DNA from: Chryseobacterium lacus
GTDB lineage: Bacteria > Bacteroidota > Bacteroidia > Flavobacteriales > Weeksellaceae
Length of the DNA: 64,000 bases
Direction: 5' to 3'
Assembly: GCF_003336205.1 (NCBI RefSeq)
Contig: NZ_QPIE01000007.1
Span: 62,001 to 126,000, forward strand
The notes beneath the pieces are model-generated. The model saw only the letters and a list, made by a program, of their open reading frames with translations, searched no databases and had not been told where the DNA came from. Positions 16,279-25,138 of this stretch are shown in pieces. The first letter of the stretch is position 1. Each line of letters begins with the position of its first letter. A program made the translations under genes and the position numbers.

Positions 16279-17784
16279 TTATTTGTTGAGTCCAATATAA
16301 TAAAGATCCTTCCGGCGGTCGTTCATAATCTGAACATCGCCGTTGTGGTGAAGTTCTTTCAGCAGATTAAGATCTACATCTACAATCAGGGTCATTTCTG
16401 TATTGGGAGTCGCTTCTCCTTTGATGGCATTGGAAGGAAATGCAAAATCTGAAGGGGTGAAAACTGCTGCCTGTCCGTATTGGATATCCATATTATTAAC
16501 ACCCGGCAAATTGCCTACACAACCTGCGATAGCGACATAGCATTCATTTTCAATCGCTCTTGCTGCGGCACAATTGCGTACTCTCATATAAGCGTTTTGA
16601 GTATCCGTAAGATAAGGTACAAAAAGGATTTTCATTCCTTCATCCGCCAAAATTCTTGGCAATTCCGGAAATTCTACATCATAACATATCACAAGGCCCA
16701 CTTTTCCGCAGTCGGTATCGAACACCTTTATTTCGCTTCCGCCTTTCATTCCGTAGTGTTTTTTTTCGTTGGGCGTAATATGGATTTTTCGGTATTCATC
16801 GGTTTTTCCATCTCTGTGAAGCAAATAGCTGATATTGTACAGTTCTCCGTCTTCTTCCAGAGGCATACTTCCTGAAATAATATTCACATTGTAACTGATG
16901 GCAAATTCGGAGATTTTCTGTTTTATTTTTTCTGTCAGTTTGGCTAATTCAAGCATACTTTCCCTTTCCGAAAGGTGATTATATGGTGCCAATAAAGGCG
17001 TATTGAAAAGTTCCGGAAACATCACAAAATCGGATTTGTAATCCGACATTACATCCACAAAAAACTCCACCTGTTCAAAAAACTCATCCAGACTTTTGAA
17101 ATGCCGCATTTGCCATTGTACCAACCCGAGCCTTACTACGGTGTCCTGCATCGTGTTGGGCCTAGCGCTGTAGTAGATATTGCTCCATTCCAACAGAACT
17201 GCGTTTTCTTGGGAAGAAGTATCGCCGGGAAGATAATTTTTTAAAATTCTGATCGGCTGAAAGCTGTTGGAAAGCTGAAAAGTAAGAACCGGATCGTAAA
17301 TTTCTTTTTTTCTCACTTTTTGAATATACTGTCGCGGAGTGAGCTCATGCATGTATTCATGATAATTCGGAATTCTTCCTCCGATAACGATGGCTTTCAG
17401 GTTCAACTGTTCGCAGAGTTCTTTCCGTGCATCATACAATCTTCTTCCAAGACGCAAAGAACGGAATTCAGGATCTACGAACATTTCGATTCCATAAAGA
17501 ACATTTCCAGAATTATAATGCGTATTGAAACTGCCGTTTCCGGTAATTTCTGCATACGTATGATCATCACCATACAATTCATACTGAACGATAATGGCCA
17601 AAGACGCGGCCGCCACTTTACCATCCACAGTGACACAGATTTGCCCGTCCGGAAATATGGAAGTCAGTTTCTGAATATTCCTTTTGTCCCAAACATCGTC
17701 CCGCATTTCGGGATATGATTTTTTCATGACTTCTATTAAATTCTGATAGTCATCTAAGGTCAGTCTTCTGATATCAACTTGCAT
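16279..17784 (-). CDS. GNAT acetyltransferase-nitrilase fusion protein
   Basis: A 501-residue bifunctional protein. Residues 1-190 form a GNAT domain: VDIRRLTLDDYQNLIEVM, then FVDPEFRSLRLGRRLYDARK with the acetyl-CoA-binding RLGRRL. Residues about 215-500 form a carbon-nitrogen hydrolase with the triad Glu in FPELFNTP (around 255), Lys in TPNEKKHYGMKGG (around 340) and Cys in VICYDVEFPE (around 365). The fusion is a known family whose substrate is unestablished; an amide or amine compound is processed by both halves (inference). The MATE transporter gene ends 9 bases upstream on the same strand, suggesting that a transported compound is modified. Confidence 0.9.
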   Translation of the reverse strand: MQVDIRRLTLDDYQNLIEVMKKSYPEMRDDVWDKRNIQKLTSIFPDGQICVTVDGKVAAASLAIIVQYELYGDDHTYAEITGNGSFNTHYNSGNVLYGIEMFVDPEFRSLRLGRRLYDARKELCEQLNLKAIVIGGRIPNYHEYMHELTPRQYIQKVRKKEIYDPVLTFQLSNSFQPIRILKNYLPGDTSSQENAVLLEWSNIYYSARPNTMQDTVVRLGLVQWQMRHFKSLDEFFEQVEFFVDVMSDYKSDFVMFPELFNTPLLAPYNHLSERESMLELAKLTEKIKQKISEFAISYNVNIISGSMPLEEDGELYNISYLLHRDGKTDEYRKIHITPNEKKHYGMKGGSEIKVFDTDCGKVGLVICYDVEFPELPRILADEGMKILFVPYLTDTQNAYMRVRNCAAARAIENECYVAIAGCVGNLPGVNNMDIQYGQAAVFTPSDFAFPSNAIKGEATPNTEMTLIVDVDLNLLKELHHNGDVQIMNDRRKDLYYIGLNK

Positions 17785-17793
17785 AATGATTTA

Positions 17794-19155
17794 TTATTTT
17801 GAATGAACGATCCTGTTTTTGGTCAGTTTTAAAACCCTTGAAACGAGAAGCAGTGCTGAAACGGTCAACCCGAGACCTAATGCAATCCACATTCCGAAAG
17901 CGCCCATTTTTAATGTAACACACAAAAAGTAACCCAAAGGAATGGCAATAATCCAATAGGAAAAAAACGTTAAATAACTCGGAATTTTCACATCCTGAAT
18001 TCCTCTTAGAATTCCTAATGCGGTTACTTGAATTCCGTCAGACAGCTGGAAGAGCGCTGCGATAATGAGGAGTTTGGAAGCCAGTGCAATTACTTCTACA
18101 TCTTCTTTTTTTGTGAAAAAAGTGGGTAAAATTTCCCGCGCGGCAATAAAGAAAATACCGCAGATTCCCATATAAACAAAAGTGATTTTCAGGTTATTGA
18201 TGCCAATTTTGCGGAGTTCCTGAAAGTCTTGTTGTCCGAATTTTCTGCCAATCATCACAGTAGATGCCACACTGAAGCCGATACAAAGATTAAAAGTGAA
18301 AGACGCCATGCTGAGAGCGATCTGATGCGACGCAATATCCTTCGCGGAAACCAGTCCGCAGATGAAAGCTGCACCAGCAAAAGCTGTTATTTCAAAGAAC
18401 ATTTGTAGTGCAGTTGGAAGGCCAATTTTCAACATCTTAGCGAACATTTCTTTGCGAAGATCATTCACTTTGAGGGTGAAATTTCTCACGTATCTTTTTG
18501 TTTTTTCGTGATTTACCATTACAGCATACAGAAAAACCAACATGAAAATTCTCGCAATCAGCGTAGCTAATGCAGAACCTTTCACACCCATTTCTGGAAA
18601 ACCGAACATTCCTTTAATGAAAACATAATTAAGTGCAATATTAATAACATTGGCGATGATTGTCGCTTTGGTAACACCAATGGTATATCCCAAACCTTCA
18701 GAAACTTCACGCAAAGTCTGAAAAGCCATAAAGGGAAGAATACTGAACGCCATTATCATGATAAAATCCTGAGTATCAGGAATGATTTCCGGTGGCTGAT
18801 TGAGATGTTCAAGAAGAGGAATAAATCCTAATAGCAAAAGCATGAGGAGGAATCCAACAACCATATTCAGCACCAGTCCATGCTGGAAAACCGACATGAT
18901 ACGGTGGTGTTTCATCCTCGAATGGGCCTGAGAAACCAAAGGCGGAATAGCAAACGAAATGCCCAATCCGAATATAAAAACTGAGATAAACAGTGCATTT
19001 CCCAAAGAAACGGCTGCTAGTGCATTCGCTCCTAATAAATTTCCGACAATGATGTTATCAAAAAGTTGTACTGAAACCTGGCCCAATTGGGTCAGCATTA
19101 CCGGAACCGCCAGAACAAGGGTTTCTTGGGTATATTTTTTATGCAGAAAACTCAT
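17794..19155 (-). CDS. MATE family multidrug/metabolite exporter
   Basis: A 453-residue membrane protein from MSFLHKKYTQETL. The upstream in-frame ATG at 19182 lies inside the terminator hairpin of the preceding gene, so the later start is chosen. About twelve hydrophobic helices are present, with MATE hallmarks VPVMLTQLGQVSVQLFDNI in helix 1 and the mirrored LPTALQMFFEITAFAG at the start of the second half. Members exchange Na+ or H+ for drugs or metabolites in the inner membrane. The GNAT-nitrilase gene follows 9 bases later and probably shares the transcript. Confidence 0.92.
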   Translation of the reverse strand: MSFLHKKYTQETLVLAVPVMLTQLGQVSVQLFDNIIVGNLLGANALAAVSLGNALFISVFIFGLGISFAIPPLVSQAHSRMKHHRIMSVFQHGLVLNMVVGFLLMLLLLGFIPLLEHLNQPPEIIPDTQDFIMIMAFSILPFMAFQTLREVSEGLGYTIGVTKATIIANVINIALNYVFIKGMFGFPEMGVKGSALATLIARIFMLVFLYAVMVNHEKTKRYVRNFTLKVNDLRKEMFAKMLKIGLPTALQMFFEITAFAGAAFICGLVSAKDIASHQIALSMASFTFNLCIGFSVASTVMIGRKFGQQDFQELRKIGINNLKITFVYMGICGIFFIAAREILPTFFTKKEDVEVIALASKLLIIAALFQLSDGIQVTALGILRGIQDVKIPSYLTFFSYWIIAIPLGYFLCVTLKMGAFGMWIALGLGLTVSALLLVSRVLKLTKNRIVHSK

Positions 19156-19162
19156 GAATTTA

Positions 19163-19196
19163 AACAAAAAAGTTTGCAGCAAAAATACTGCAAACT
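19163..19196 (-). terminator. Terminator of the sigma-54 type regulator gene
   Basis: A perfect 9-bp stem (AGTTTGCAG with CTGCAAACT) and 8-base loop followed by a T-run on the minus strand. It isolates the MATE gene from the regulator gene. Confidence 0.82.
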
Positions 19197-19224
19197 TCTT
19201 TATGATATGAGTTATTGTGTAAAC

Positions 19225-20409
19225 TTATTTTCTGACAAACGCGGCTACATCTTCTGCCGAAACTGGGTTTCCTCCTAAGATGATGAGCCGTTCCACAATA
19301 TTCCTGAGTTCCCGGATGTTTCCTGTCCAGTTGAAATTTTGCAAGCTTTTAATGGCTTCAGGATCAAATACCTTGGTCGCATTTCCTTGTTCGTCTGCAA
19401 TAATTTTAGCAAAATGTTCCACCAGCATTTGAATGTCCTCTTTTCTTTCCTCCAAAGGCGGAACGTATATTTCAATAACGGAAAGTCTGTGATAGAGGTC
19501 TTCCCGAAAGCGTCCGGCTTCTATTTCAGCCTGCATGTTCTTGTTGGTGGCGGCTAAAACTCTCACATCCACTTTTATTTCTTTATCGCTCCCCACGGGT
19601 GAAACCTTGCTTTCTTGTAATGCGCGAAGTACTTTTGCCTGTGCGACAAGGCTCATATCCCCGATTTCGTCCAGAAAAATAGTACCGTTGTTCGCCAATT
19701 CAAATTTTCCCTGTTTGTCTTTTATAGCTCCGGTGAAAGATCCTTTCACGTGTCCAAACAGTTCACTCTCAATTAATTCTGAAGGAATTGCAGCGCAGTT
19801 TACCTCAATCATCGGGCCTTTGCTCCGGTCACTTTGCGCGTGTATTGCATGGGCTACCAATTCTTTTCCGGCACCGTTCGGTCCAGTAATTAAAACCCTT
19901 GCATCAGAACTTGCCACTTTATCGATCATGTCCTGAATTTTTTTCAAAGCAGGGCTTTCACCCACCATTTGGTATTTTTTATTGACTTTTTTCTTGAGCG
20001 TTTTATTTTCTGTCTGAAGGTGTTTGTTTTCCGAGGCTAATTTTTCTTTGTTCAAAGCATTTTTAACACTGGTAATCAGTCGGTTGATGTCAATTGGTTT
20101 TGAAATAAAATCGTAAGCACCTTCTTTCAGGCAATCTACGGCCATATCGATATCCGCATGTCCGGAGATCATGACAAAAGTAGTGTCAGGTTTCAGTTGT
20201 AATGCTTGTTTCAAAAGTTCAGTTCCGGAAAGTTTGGGCATTTTTATATCTGAAATCACGAGTGCAAAATCTTCTTTTTCGATATTTTTATATCCTTCCA
20301 GGCCATCTTCTGCAATGATAAATTCATAGTCTTTTATTTCATCCGAAAGAATACTTTGCAGAACTCCCGAAATCGCTTTTTCATCTTCTACAATGAGGAT
20401 TTTTTGCAT
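19225..20409 (-). CDS. NtrC-type response regulator lacking a DNA-binding domain
   Basis: The product is 394 residues from MQKILIVEDEKAI. A receiver domain (residues 1-120; phospho-Asp in LVISDIKMPKLSG) is followed by a coiled linker (ENKHLQTENKTLKKKV) and a sigma-54 AAA+ domain with Walker A GPNGAGKE, the sigma-contact loop GSFTGA (GAFTGA in most members), Walker B GTIFLDEIGD and the arginine-finger region. The protein ends NPVSAEDVAAFVRK straight after the AAA+ lid, with no Fis-type helix-turn-helix. It would have to activate sigma-54 promoters from solution or through a partner. No cognate kinase is adjacent. The upstream YggS gene ends about 80 bases away. Confidence 0.9.
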   Translation of the reverse strand: MQKILIVEDEKAISGVLQSILSDEIKDYEFIIAEDGLEGYKNIEKEDFALVISDIKMPKLSGTELLKQALQLKPDTTFVMISGHADIDMAVDCLKEGAYDFISKPIDINRLITSVKNALNKEKLASENKHLQTENKTLKKKVNKKYQMVGESPALKKIQDMIDKVASSDARVLITGPNGAGKELVAHAIHAQSDRSKGPMIEVNCAAIPSELIESELFGHVKGSFTGAIKDKQGKFELANNGTIFLDEIGDMSLVAQAKVLRALQESKVSPVGSDKEIKVDVRVLAATNKNMQAEIEAGRFREDLYHRLSVIEIYVPPLEERKEDIQMLVEHFAKIIADEQGNATKVFDPEAIKSLQNFNWTGNIRELRNIVERLIILGGNPVSAEDVAAFVRK

Positions 20410-20491
20410 GTTAACTGATTTTTTATTATGTTGAATAGACTGCCTCACCAGCAGCAATAATCATTCCTACTTTTGCTCCGGTACTAATTTG

Positions 20492-21151
20492 TTATTCTCT
20501 GTCACCAAAAATGGAAGATCCGATTCTTACTGAATTGGCTCCACAAGCGATTGCCAACTCAAAATCACCACTCATTCCCATGGAAAGTGTGCTGAGCGGA
20601 TGTTGTGCTGAAAGCTGGTCATAAAGAGTTTTCAAGACGGTGAATTCTCTTTTAATTTGGTTTTCATCTTCGGTAAAAGTGGCCATTCCCATGAGTCCTG
20701 TGATGGTAACATTTGGAAATTGTTGCTGTTTCCATTTCAGGAAGAGTTCCTTGCATTCAGAAATTTCTAATCCATATTTAGTGTCCTCTTCTGCAATTTT
20801 TACCTGAAGAAGAACTTTAACATTTCGCGAGTGTCTTTCAGCCTGTCGGTTTATTTCATGCAGAATTTTCTCACTGTCAACACTTTGAACTGTATCTACA
20901 AACTCTGCAATATATTTTACTTTATTGGTTTGAAGATGCCCAATGAGATGCCACTGAATATCCTCGGGAAGCAAAGGTTGCTTTGCGGTGAGTTCCTGTA
21001 CTTTGTTTTCTCCGAATATCCGATGTCCGGCTTCATAGAGGATTTTTATTTTTTCAACAGAATGATTTTTAGAAACTGCAACGAGTTCAACATTTTCTGG
21101 CAACTGAGAAAGAATTTTTTTGTAATTTTCTAAAAGAATTTCAGATTTCAT
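20492..21151 (-). CDS. yggS: YggS/PROSC-type PLP homeostasis protein
   Basis: The product is 219 residues from MKSEILLENYKKIL, a length typical of the family. Fold-type III alanine-racemase-like barrel: VELVAVSKNHSVEKIKILYE carries the PLP Lys (K in AVSK), FGENKVQEL and WHLIGHLQTNKVKYI follow, and the end has LSMGMSGDFELAIACGANSVRIGSSIFG. YggS proteins buffer free PLP and affect amino-acid and vitamin B6 pools rather than catalysing a known reaction. The 12 residues upstream in the longer frame lack conservation. Confidence 0.92.
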   Translation of the reverse strand: MKSEILLENYKKILSQLPENVELVAVSKNHSVEKIKILYEAGHRIFGENKVQELTAKQPLLPEDIQWHLIGHLQTNKVKYIAEFVDTVQSVDSEKILHEINRQAERHSRNVKVLLQVKIAEEDTKYGLEISECKELFLKWKQQQFPNVTITGLMGMATFTEDENQIKREFTVLKTLYDQLSAQHPLSTLSMGMSGDFELAIACGANSVRIGSSIFGDRE

Positions 21152-21195
21152 AAAAGAAATTAGGTAGTTCCTGATTTTAACATCCAAATATATGT

Positions 21196-21203
21196 TAAAT
21201 TTG
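21196..21203 (+). promoter_or_regulatory. -7 element of the four-gene sensor operon
   Basis: TAAATTTG matches TAnnTTTG and lies 35 bases before the ATG at 21238, in the divergent region shared with yggS. No good -33 TTG is visible at the expected spacing (CTG at 21171). Confidence 0.45.
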
Positions 21204-21237
21204 TGAGATAATTAATAAATTTAAACTAACATTTATC

Positions 21238-21645
21238 ATGAAAACACTCGAGAATCATCTGCTGAATGCGGCAGCTCAGGAAACCCTCTCTGAAACGTAT
21301 CAGAAAAAAAATCATCTTTTTATCAACTTTCACCGTGAAGAAGGGCTCCCGGAATCTTTCCAATATGGATTTGACCTCACTGTTCTTCAGCAGTATCTGG
21401 ATTATGTGCGTTCGGAAACCGAAGCAATGGGAATTGAAAATGTAAAGATTAAAATCTGTATGGGACAATATCCAACAGATAATTTTGATGACAGGCTCAA
21501 TCCTGAATATCACGGCTACCAAACAGTATTCCTCCGAGCAGATCAGTTTTTTCCCGACGAACAAGCGGGAGATGACATTCCTGTAAACGGCATTGATGCT
21601 CTGAATTTTGGCGTTTTATATCCACCTCATTTAAAATCATCATGA
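21238..21645 (+). CDS. Conserved-looking hypothetical protein, first gene of sensor operon
   Basis: A 135-residue soluble protein with no recognised family. Segments such as LFINFHREEGLPESFQYGFDL, ICMGQYPTDNFDDRLNPEY and YQTVFLRADQFFPDE look well structured and coding use is normal. The absence of signal peptide or membrane helices suggests a cytoplasmic protein. Its last four bases (ATGA) overlap the next ORF, so translation is coupled to the seven-helix protein, kinase and regulator. It may feed or modulate that two-component system (inference). Confidence 0.7.
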   Translation: MKTLENHLLNAAAQETLSETYQKKNHLFINFHREEGLPESFQYGFDLTVLQQYLDYVRSETEAMGIENVKIKICMGQYPTDNFDDRLNPEYHGYQTVFLRADQFFPDEQAGDDIPVNGIDALNFGVLYPPHLKSS

Positions 21646-22304
21646 CCCTGCGATCGTTTTTTATATTCACTTTATTGGGCTTGTATCTTATACTGTTCTG
21701 CCGGTTGGTTTTGAAGAAAAAAATACTGGGAAAGCACATTGAGTTTTTTACCATGGCGATTTTCACTATTTTTTTTACAGAAACTTCCGCTCTTATTTGT
21801 AGGCAATATCTTGATAAAAATCCAACCATTCTTTATAATATTAGCATTATTGGGATAACGTACTTTCTTTTCCTTTTTTATTTTTTCAAGCTTACTGAAA
21901 ATCAAAATCTAAAGAAATTACAGCTGGGAATATGTGTTGTTCACGTCATCAATTTCATTGTTTCCGCATTTATAACCAAAGATTTCATCACGGTATTTTC
22001 CGAAACTACCAATTTCACCGGCATTTTTTTGTTATTGGTTTCCGTAGCTGTTTTTATGATTGACACCTTAAACTCTGAACATGTCCTGAGGCTTCGCTCA
22101 TATTATCCCTTTTATGTGGCCCTTAGTCTGGTGCTGATTTATACAGGTCTTATTCCGCTTCTTTTTTTTGGTAAAATGGTGACACAACCGTCAGAGGCTT
22201 ATGTTTTTCAAATTTTAATGCTGGTCGTGAACTGGATTGGATATATTTTACTGATTGCGGGAACATTTTATGCCAAGAAAATAAATACGGCGTATGAAAT
22301 TTGA
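21642..22304 (+). CDS. Seven-helix membrane protein, probable sensor partner
   Basis: A 220-residue protein, mostly hydrophobic, with about seven predicted membrane segments (first FFIFTLLGLYLILFCRL, second FFTMAIFTIFFTET, later TGIFLLLVSVAVFMIDT and ILMLVVNWIGYILLIAG). There is no recognised family motif. The gene overlaps its upstream neighbour by 4 bases and its downstream histidine kinase by up to 11, so the three proteins are probably made together. The kinase has only one helix and no sensor domain, so this protein is a likely ligand- or membrane-state-sensing subunit (inference). Confidence 0.75.
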   Translation: MTLRSFFIFTLLGLYLILFCRLVLKKKILGKHIEFFTMAIFTIFFTETSALICRQYLDKNPTILYNISIIGITYFLFLFYFFKLTENQNLKKLQLGICVVHVINFIVSAFITKDFITVFSETTNFTGIFLLLVSVAVFMIDTLNSEHVLRLRSYYPFYVALSLVLIYTGLIPLLFFGKMVTQPSEAYVFQILMLVVNWIGYILLIAGTFYAKKINTAYEI

Positions 22305-23073
22305 AGGAATGGAATTGCTGATGGTTTTTTCTACCATTATTATTTTAACCATGGTGGTCATCATGGCATTGCTTTATTCTACATTTCTTAGAAAAAGAAC
22401 CGATCTGTTGCTGAAAGAAAGGGAAAAAGAACTGAAATTTGAACAGGAACTTGCCTTGTCACAGGTGGAAATTAAAGAACAGACACTCAGTTATATCGGG
22501 CGGGAACTTCATGATGATCTTGGGCAAAAACTTTCTGTAGCGAAAATGATGAATAACAAATTCTTCACTGCGGAACAACCACAAAGTACAGATATCGCCA
22601 AAGAAATGAACCTTCTGATTGGAGAATGCATCAATGATATTCGGAATCTTTCCAAAATGTTTATTACGGATCAAGTCGCGCATTTTGGATTGCTGGATTC
22701 CCTGGAAAGGGAAGTGAAGAGAATAAAAAAATTAGGTTTTGTAAAAGTGGAGCTACAGACCAATGTTTGTTGTGTTGAAATGGATTCCAAACATGCCGTA
22801 ATCCTGTTCCGTATTTTGCAGGAATGCCTTAATAATGCTTTAAAACATTCGAAAGCTAAAAGCATCAGCATTTCCGTGAATAGCAGTCCGGAAATTTTGT
22901 ATATTGCCATTAAAGATGACGGTATTGGAATGGTGCAGAAACTCGAATACGACGGTGTTGGAATACGAAGTATGAAGAAAAGGGCAGAAATGATCAATGC
23001 AGATTTTAAAATCCTTTCTGAAAAAAATAATGGTACTGAAATAATAATACAATATACTGCAAAAAGAGCCTGA
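22294..23073 (+). CDS. Sensor histidine kinase, NarL (HisKA_3) type
   Basis: A 259-residue kinase. A single N-terminal membrane helix (MVFSTIIILTMVVIMALLY) is followed by a coiled linker, the phospho-acceptor box YIGRELHDDLGQKLSVAKM with His around residue 72, and an ATP-binding domain with AVILFRILQECLNNALKHS (N box) and IKDDGIGM (G1 box). It autophosphorylates and passes phosphate to the regulator encoded next. There is no extracellular sensor region, so input likely comes from the partner protein. An ATG at 22309 (MELLMVF) would avoid the overlap and is a possible alternative start. Confidence 0.9.
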   Translation: MKFEGMELLMVFSTIIILTMVVIMALLYSTFLRKRTDLLLKEREKELKFEQELALSQVEIKEQTLSYIGRELHDDLGQKLSVAKMMNNKFFTAEQPQSTDIAKEMNLLIGECINDIRNLSKMFITDQVAHFGLLDSLEREVKRIKKLGFVKVELQTNVCCVEMDSKHAVILFRILQECLNNALKHSKAKSISISVNSSPEILYIAIKDDGIGMVQKLEYDGVGIRSMKKRAEMINADFKILSEKNNGTEIIIQYTAKRA

Positions 23074-23717
23074 TGAAGAAAATAAAAATTGCGATTGTAG
23101 ATGATCATCAGCTGGTTTCAAAAGCTATTGAGGAAATGTTGACGAACCAGCCGCAGTTTTCAGTAGTGTGTAATTGCGGAAACGGCGATGAGTTTTTGGA
23201 ACAAATGGAAATAAGCACTTTCCGACCCGATGTGGTTCTGATGGATATTAATATGCCTTTTCGGAACGGTATTGAAACAACAAAAGCAGCAACAGAAAAA
23301 TATCCTGGAATCAAAATATTGGCACTGAGCGTAGACGACAGTGAACATACTATTATCAAAATGATCAAAGCAGGAGCTGTAGGGTATCTGCTGAAAGATA
23401 TGTCACCGGAAATTTTGTTTAAAGCCATTGAAGAAGTTCATACATCAGGAACTTTCGATCCGGATTTTCTGCACCAGAACCTCGCAAAAGCGAAAATGGA
23501 AGAAGATTCGATTCAGGCTATTCTTGCCGATTTAAAAGACAAAGAAATACAACTCCTCAAACTATGCTGTACCGAATTGACATATAAAGAAATCGCTGAT
23601 AGGATGCTCGTAAGTCCAAAAACTGTTGACGGGTATCGGGATTCACTTTTTATCAAACTGGGCGTAAAAAGCAGAATAGGAATCGCCATGTTCGCACTGA
23701 AGAATCAGATGGTTTAA
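23073..23717 (+). CDS. LuxR/NarL-type response regulator
   Basis: A 214-residue regulator. Receiver domain: KIKIAIVDDHQLVSKAI with the acidic pocket DD, phospho-Asp in VVLMDINMPFRNG, and Thr/Lys switch region LLKDMSPEIL. The C-terminal LuxR helix-turn-helix reads LTYKEIADRMLVSPKTVDGY and SLFIKLGVKSRIGIAMFAL. Phosphorylated protein should bind DNA and control unidentified targets. Its ATG overlaps the kinase stop by one base (TGATG), so the pair is translationally coupled. The sirtuin gene ends 4 bases past its stop on the opposite strand, with no obvious terminator between them. Confidence 0.93.
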   Translation: MKKIKIAIVDDHQLVSKAIEEMLTNQPQFSVVCNCGNGDEFLEQMEISTFRPDVVLMDINMPFRNGIETTKAATEKYPGIKILALSVDDSEHTIIKMIKAGAVGYLLKDMSPEILFKAIEEVHTSGTFDPDFLHQNLAKAKMEEDSIQAILADLKDKEIQLLKLCCTELTYKEIADRMLVSPKTVDGYRDSLFIKLGVKSRIGIAMFALKNQMV

Positions 23718-23720
23718 ATC

Positions 23721-24401
23721 TTACGCGAGAAGTTTATTTTTCAATCTTTTCATTCCTTCCGATGCGCCACATTGAAAACAGTTTTCCGAACGCGTAAAAT
23801 CATTGGGAAGATGCGGATCAATAATGAAAATTTCACAATGGTCCGGGGTTGAGTGAATAAGTCCGGCCGCTGGATACACCTGCATAGAAGTTCCGATAAC
23901 CAGAAAAATATCCGCTTCTTCAACAATATCTGCAGCTTCTTCCATAGCGGGAACCATTTCGCCGAACCACACAATATGAGGACGAAGTTGGCTGCCGTTT
24001 TCATGAAGATCACCAAAATTCAGGTCCTTTTCCCAAGGAATTACTTCGTCAGAATCTATCGGCCTGGCTTTCAGAAGTTCGCCATGAAGATGAAGGACCT
24101 TCCGTGAACCTGCTCTTTCATGCAAATCATCCACATTTTGGGTAATAATATGAACATCAAAAAACTCCTGAAGTTCTGCGAGAATAAGATGCGCTTCGTT
24201 AGGATGGACTTCCTTCAATTGTCTTCGTCGTGCATTATAAAAATCCAGCACCAACTTTGGATTTTTCCGGAAACCTTCCGGGCTCGCCACTTCTTCTACT
24301 TTATGATTTTCCCAAAGGCCATTACTGTCTCTGAACGTTTTGATGCCACTTTCTGCGGAAATTCCCGCTCCTGAAAGTACCACAAGCTTTTTCCTGTCCA
24401 T
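23721..24401 (-). CDS. cobB: Sirtuin NAD-dependent protein deacylase, zinc ribbon absent
   Basis: A 226-residue sirtuin with all NAD-binding motifs: LSGAGISAESGIKTFRD at the N-terminus, TQNVDDLHERAGS, and VIGTSMQVYPAAG. The FYNARRRQL segment carries the Tyr-x-x-Arg pair diagnostic of class III enzymes, which prefer succinyl/malonyl over acetyl lysine. The four zinc cysteines normally found between HGELL and LRPHIVWFGE are missing, replaced by acidic and hydrophobic residues. It starts one base after the DUF72 gene ends, in the copper operon. A cytoplasmic regulator of metabolic enzyme acylation is expected; its place in a copper operon is unexplained. Confidence 0.9.
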   Translation of the reverse strand: MDRKKLVVLSGAGISAESGIKTFRDSNGLWENHKVEEVASPEGFRKNPKLVLDFYNARRRQLKEVHPNEAHLILAELQEFFDVHIITQNVDDLHERAGSRKVLHLHGELLKARPIDSDEVIPWEKDLNFGDLHENGSQLRPHIVWFGEMVPAMEEAADIVEEADIFLVIGTSMQVYPAAGLIHSTPDHCEIFIIDPHLPNDFTRSENCFQCGASEGMKRLKNKLLA

Positions 24402-24402
24402 A

Positions 24403-25131
24403 TTATTCTGATAATTTCTTCAAAGTTAAGGCGTTTTTAATTCCGGAAATTCCAAAAGTATTATTAAAGAAAATGAAAGATGTTCCTTTAAAAGAGTTGA
24501 TTTTTTCCGAAAGCTTTTCTAATTCACTGTCACTGTATTCTGATTTGAACATTTGCGGAACACCGTGAAGACGGTAATACAAAAACTTATCATGATTTAT
24601 GATGACCTCATCGGGAATCTCTTTCGGAATCGAAACGCCTGAAAAAACCACTCCTTCGTTTTTCATTTGATGATATACTTCATTGTTCCACCAGCTTGTA
24701 TGTCGGAATTCCACAACGTTTAAATAATTCGGATCCACGCTCTCTAGAACTTTCTGCATATTTTCCTCAGTATATTGAAACGACGGCGGAAGCTGAAAAA
24801 GAAAACCACCCAGTTTTTCTTCCAGGCCTTGTGCAATATGATGGCAAAAGTCTGTGGTTTCTTGCGAAGTGACGTTCAGTCTTTTGATGTGCGTTACCGT
24901 TTTGGGAATCTTAGTAAAGAACTTAAAATCATTTCCAGTGGAACGCCGCCAGTTTTCGAGGGTTTTCTGCGTTGGTCGTCGGTAGAATGTAGAATTAATT
25001 TCGACCGCATTCAGTTTTTCAGCGTAGAAATTCAGATATTCTTTAGACGGAAGGTCTTCAGGATAAAAATAACCTTTCCAGCTTCTTTCTGAAAATCCCG
25101 AACATCCGATAAATACTTTCTCGCTGCTCAT
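24403..25131 (-). CDS. DUF72 family protein
   Basis: A 242-residue TIM-barrel-like DUF72 protein: VFIGCSGFSERSWKGYFYPE at the start, then YLNFYAEKLNAVEINSTFYR, the conserved FFTKIPKTVTHIK and VVEFRHTSWWNNEVY, and FFNNTFG near the end. The family (YecE-like) is widespread and has no settled function; the many conserved acidic and aromatic residues suggest an enzyme. It begins 7 bases after copA and ends one base before the sirtuin gene, so the three are probably one transcript. Confidence 0.92.
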   Translation of the reverse strand: MSSEKVFIGCSGFSERSWKGYFYPEDLPSKEYLNFYAEKLNAVEINSTFYRRPTQKTLENWRRSTGNDFKFFTKIPKTVTHIKRLNVTSQETTDFCHHIAQGLEEKLGGFLFQLPPSFQYTEENMQKVLESVDPNYLNVVEFRHTSWWNNEVYHQMKNEGVVFSGVSIPKEIPDEVIINHDKFLYYRLHGVPQMFKSEYSDSELEKLSEKINSFKGTSFIFFNNTFGISGIKNALTLKKLSE

Positions 25132-25138
25132 TTTTTCT

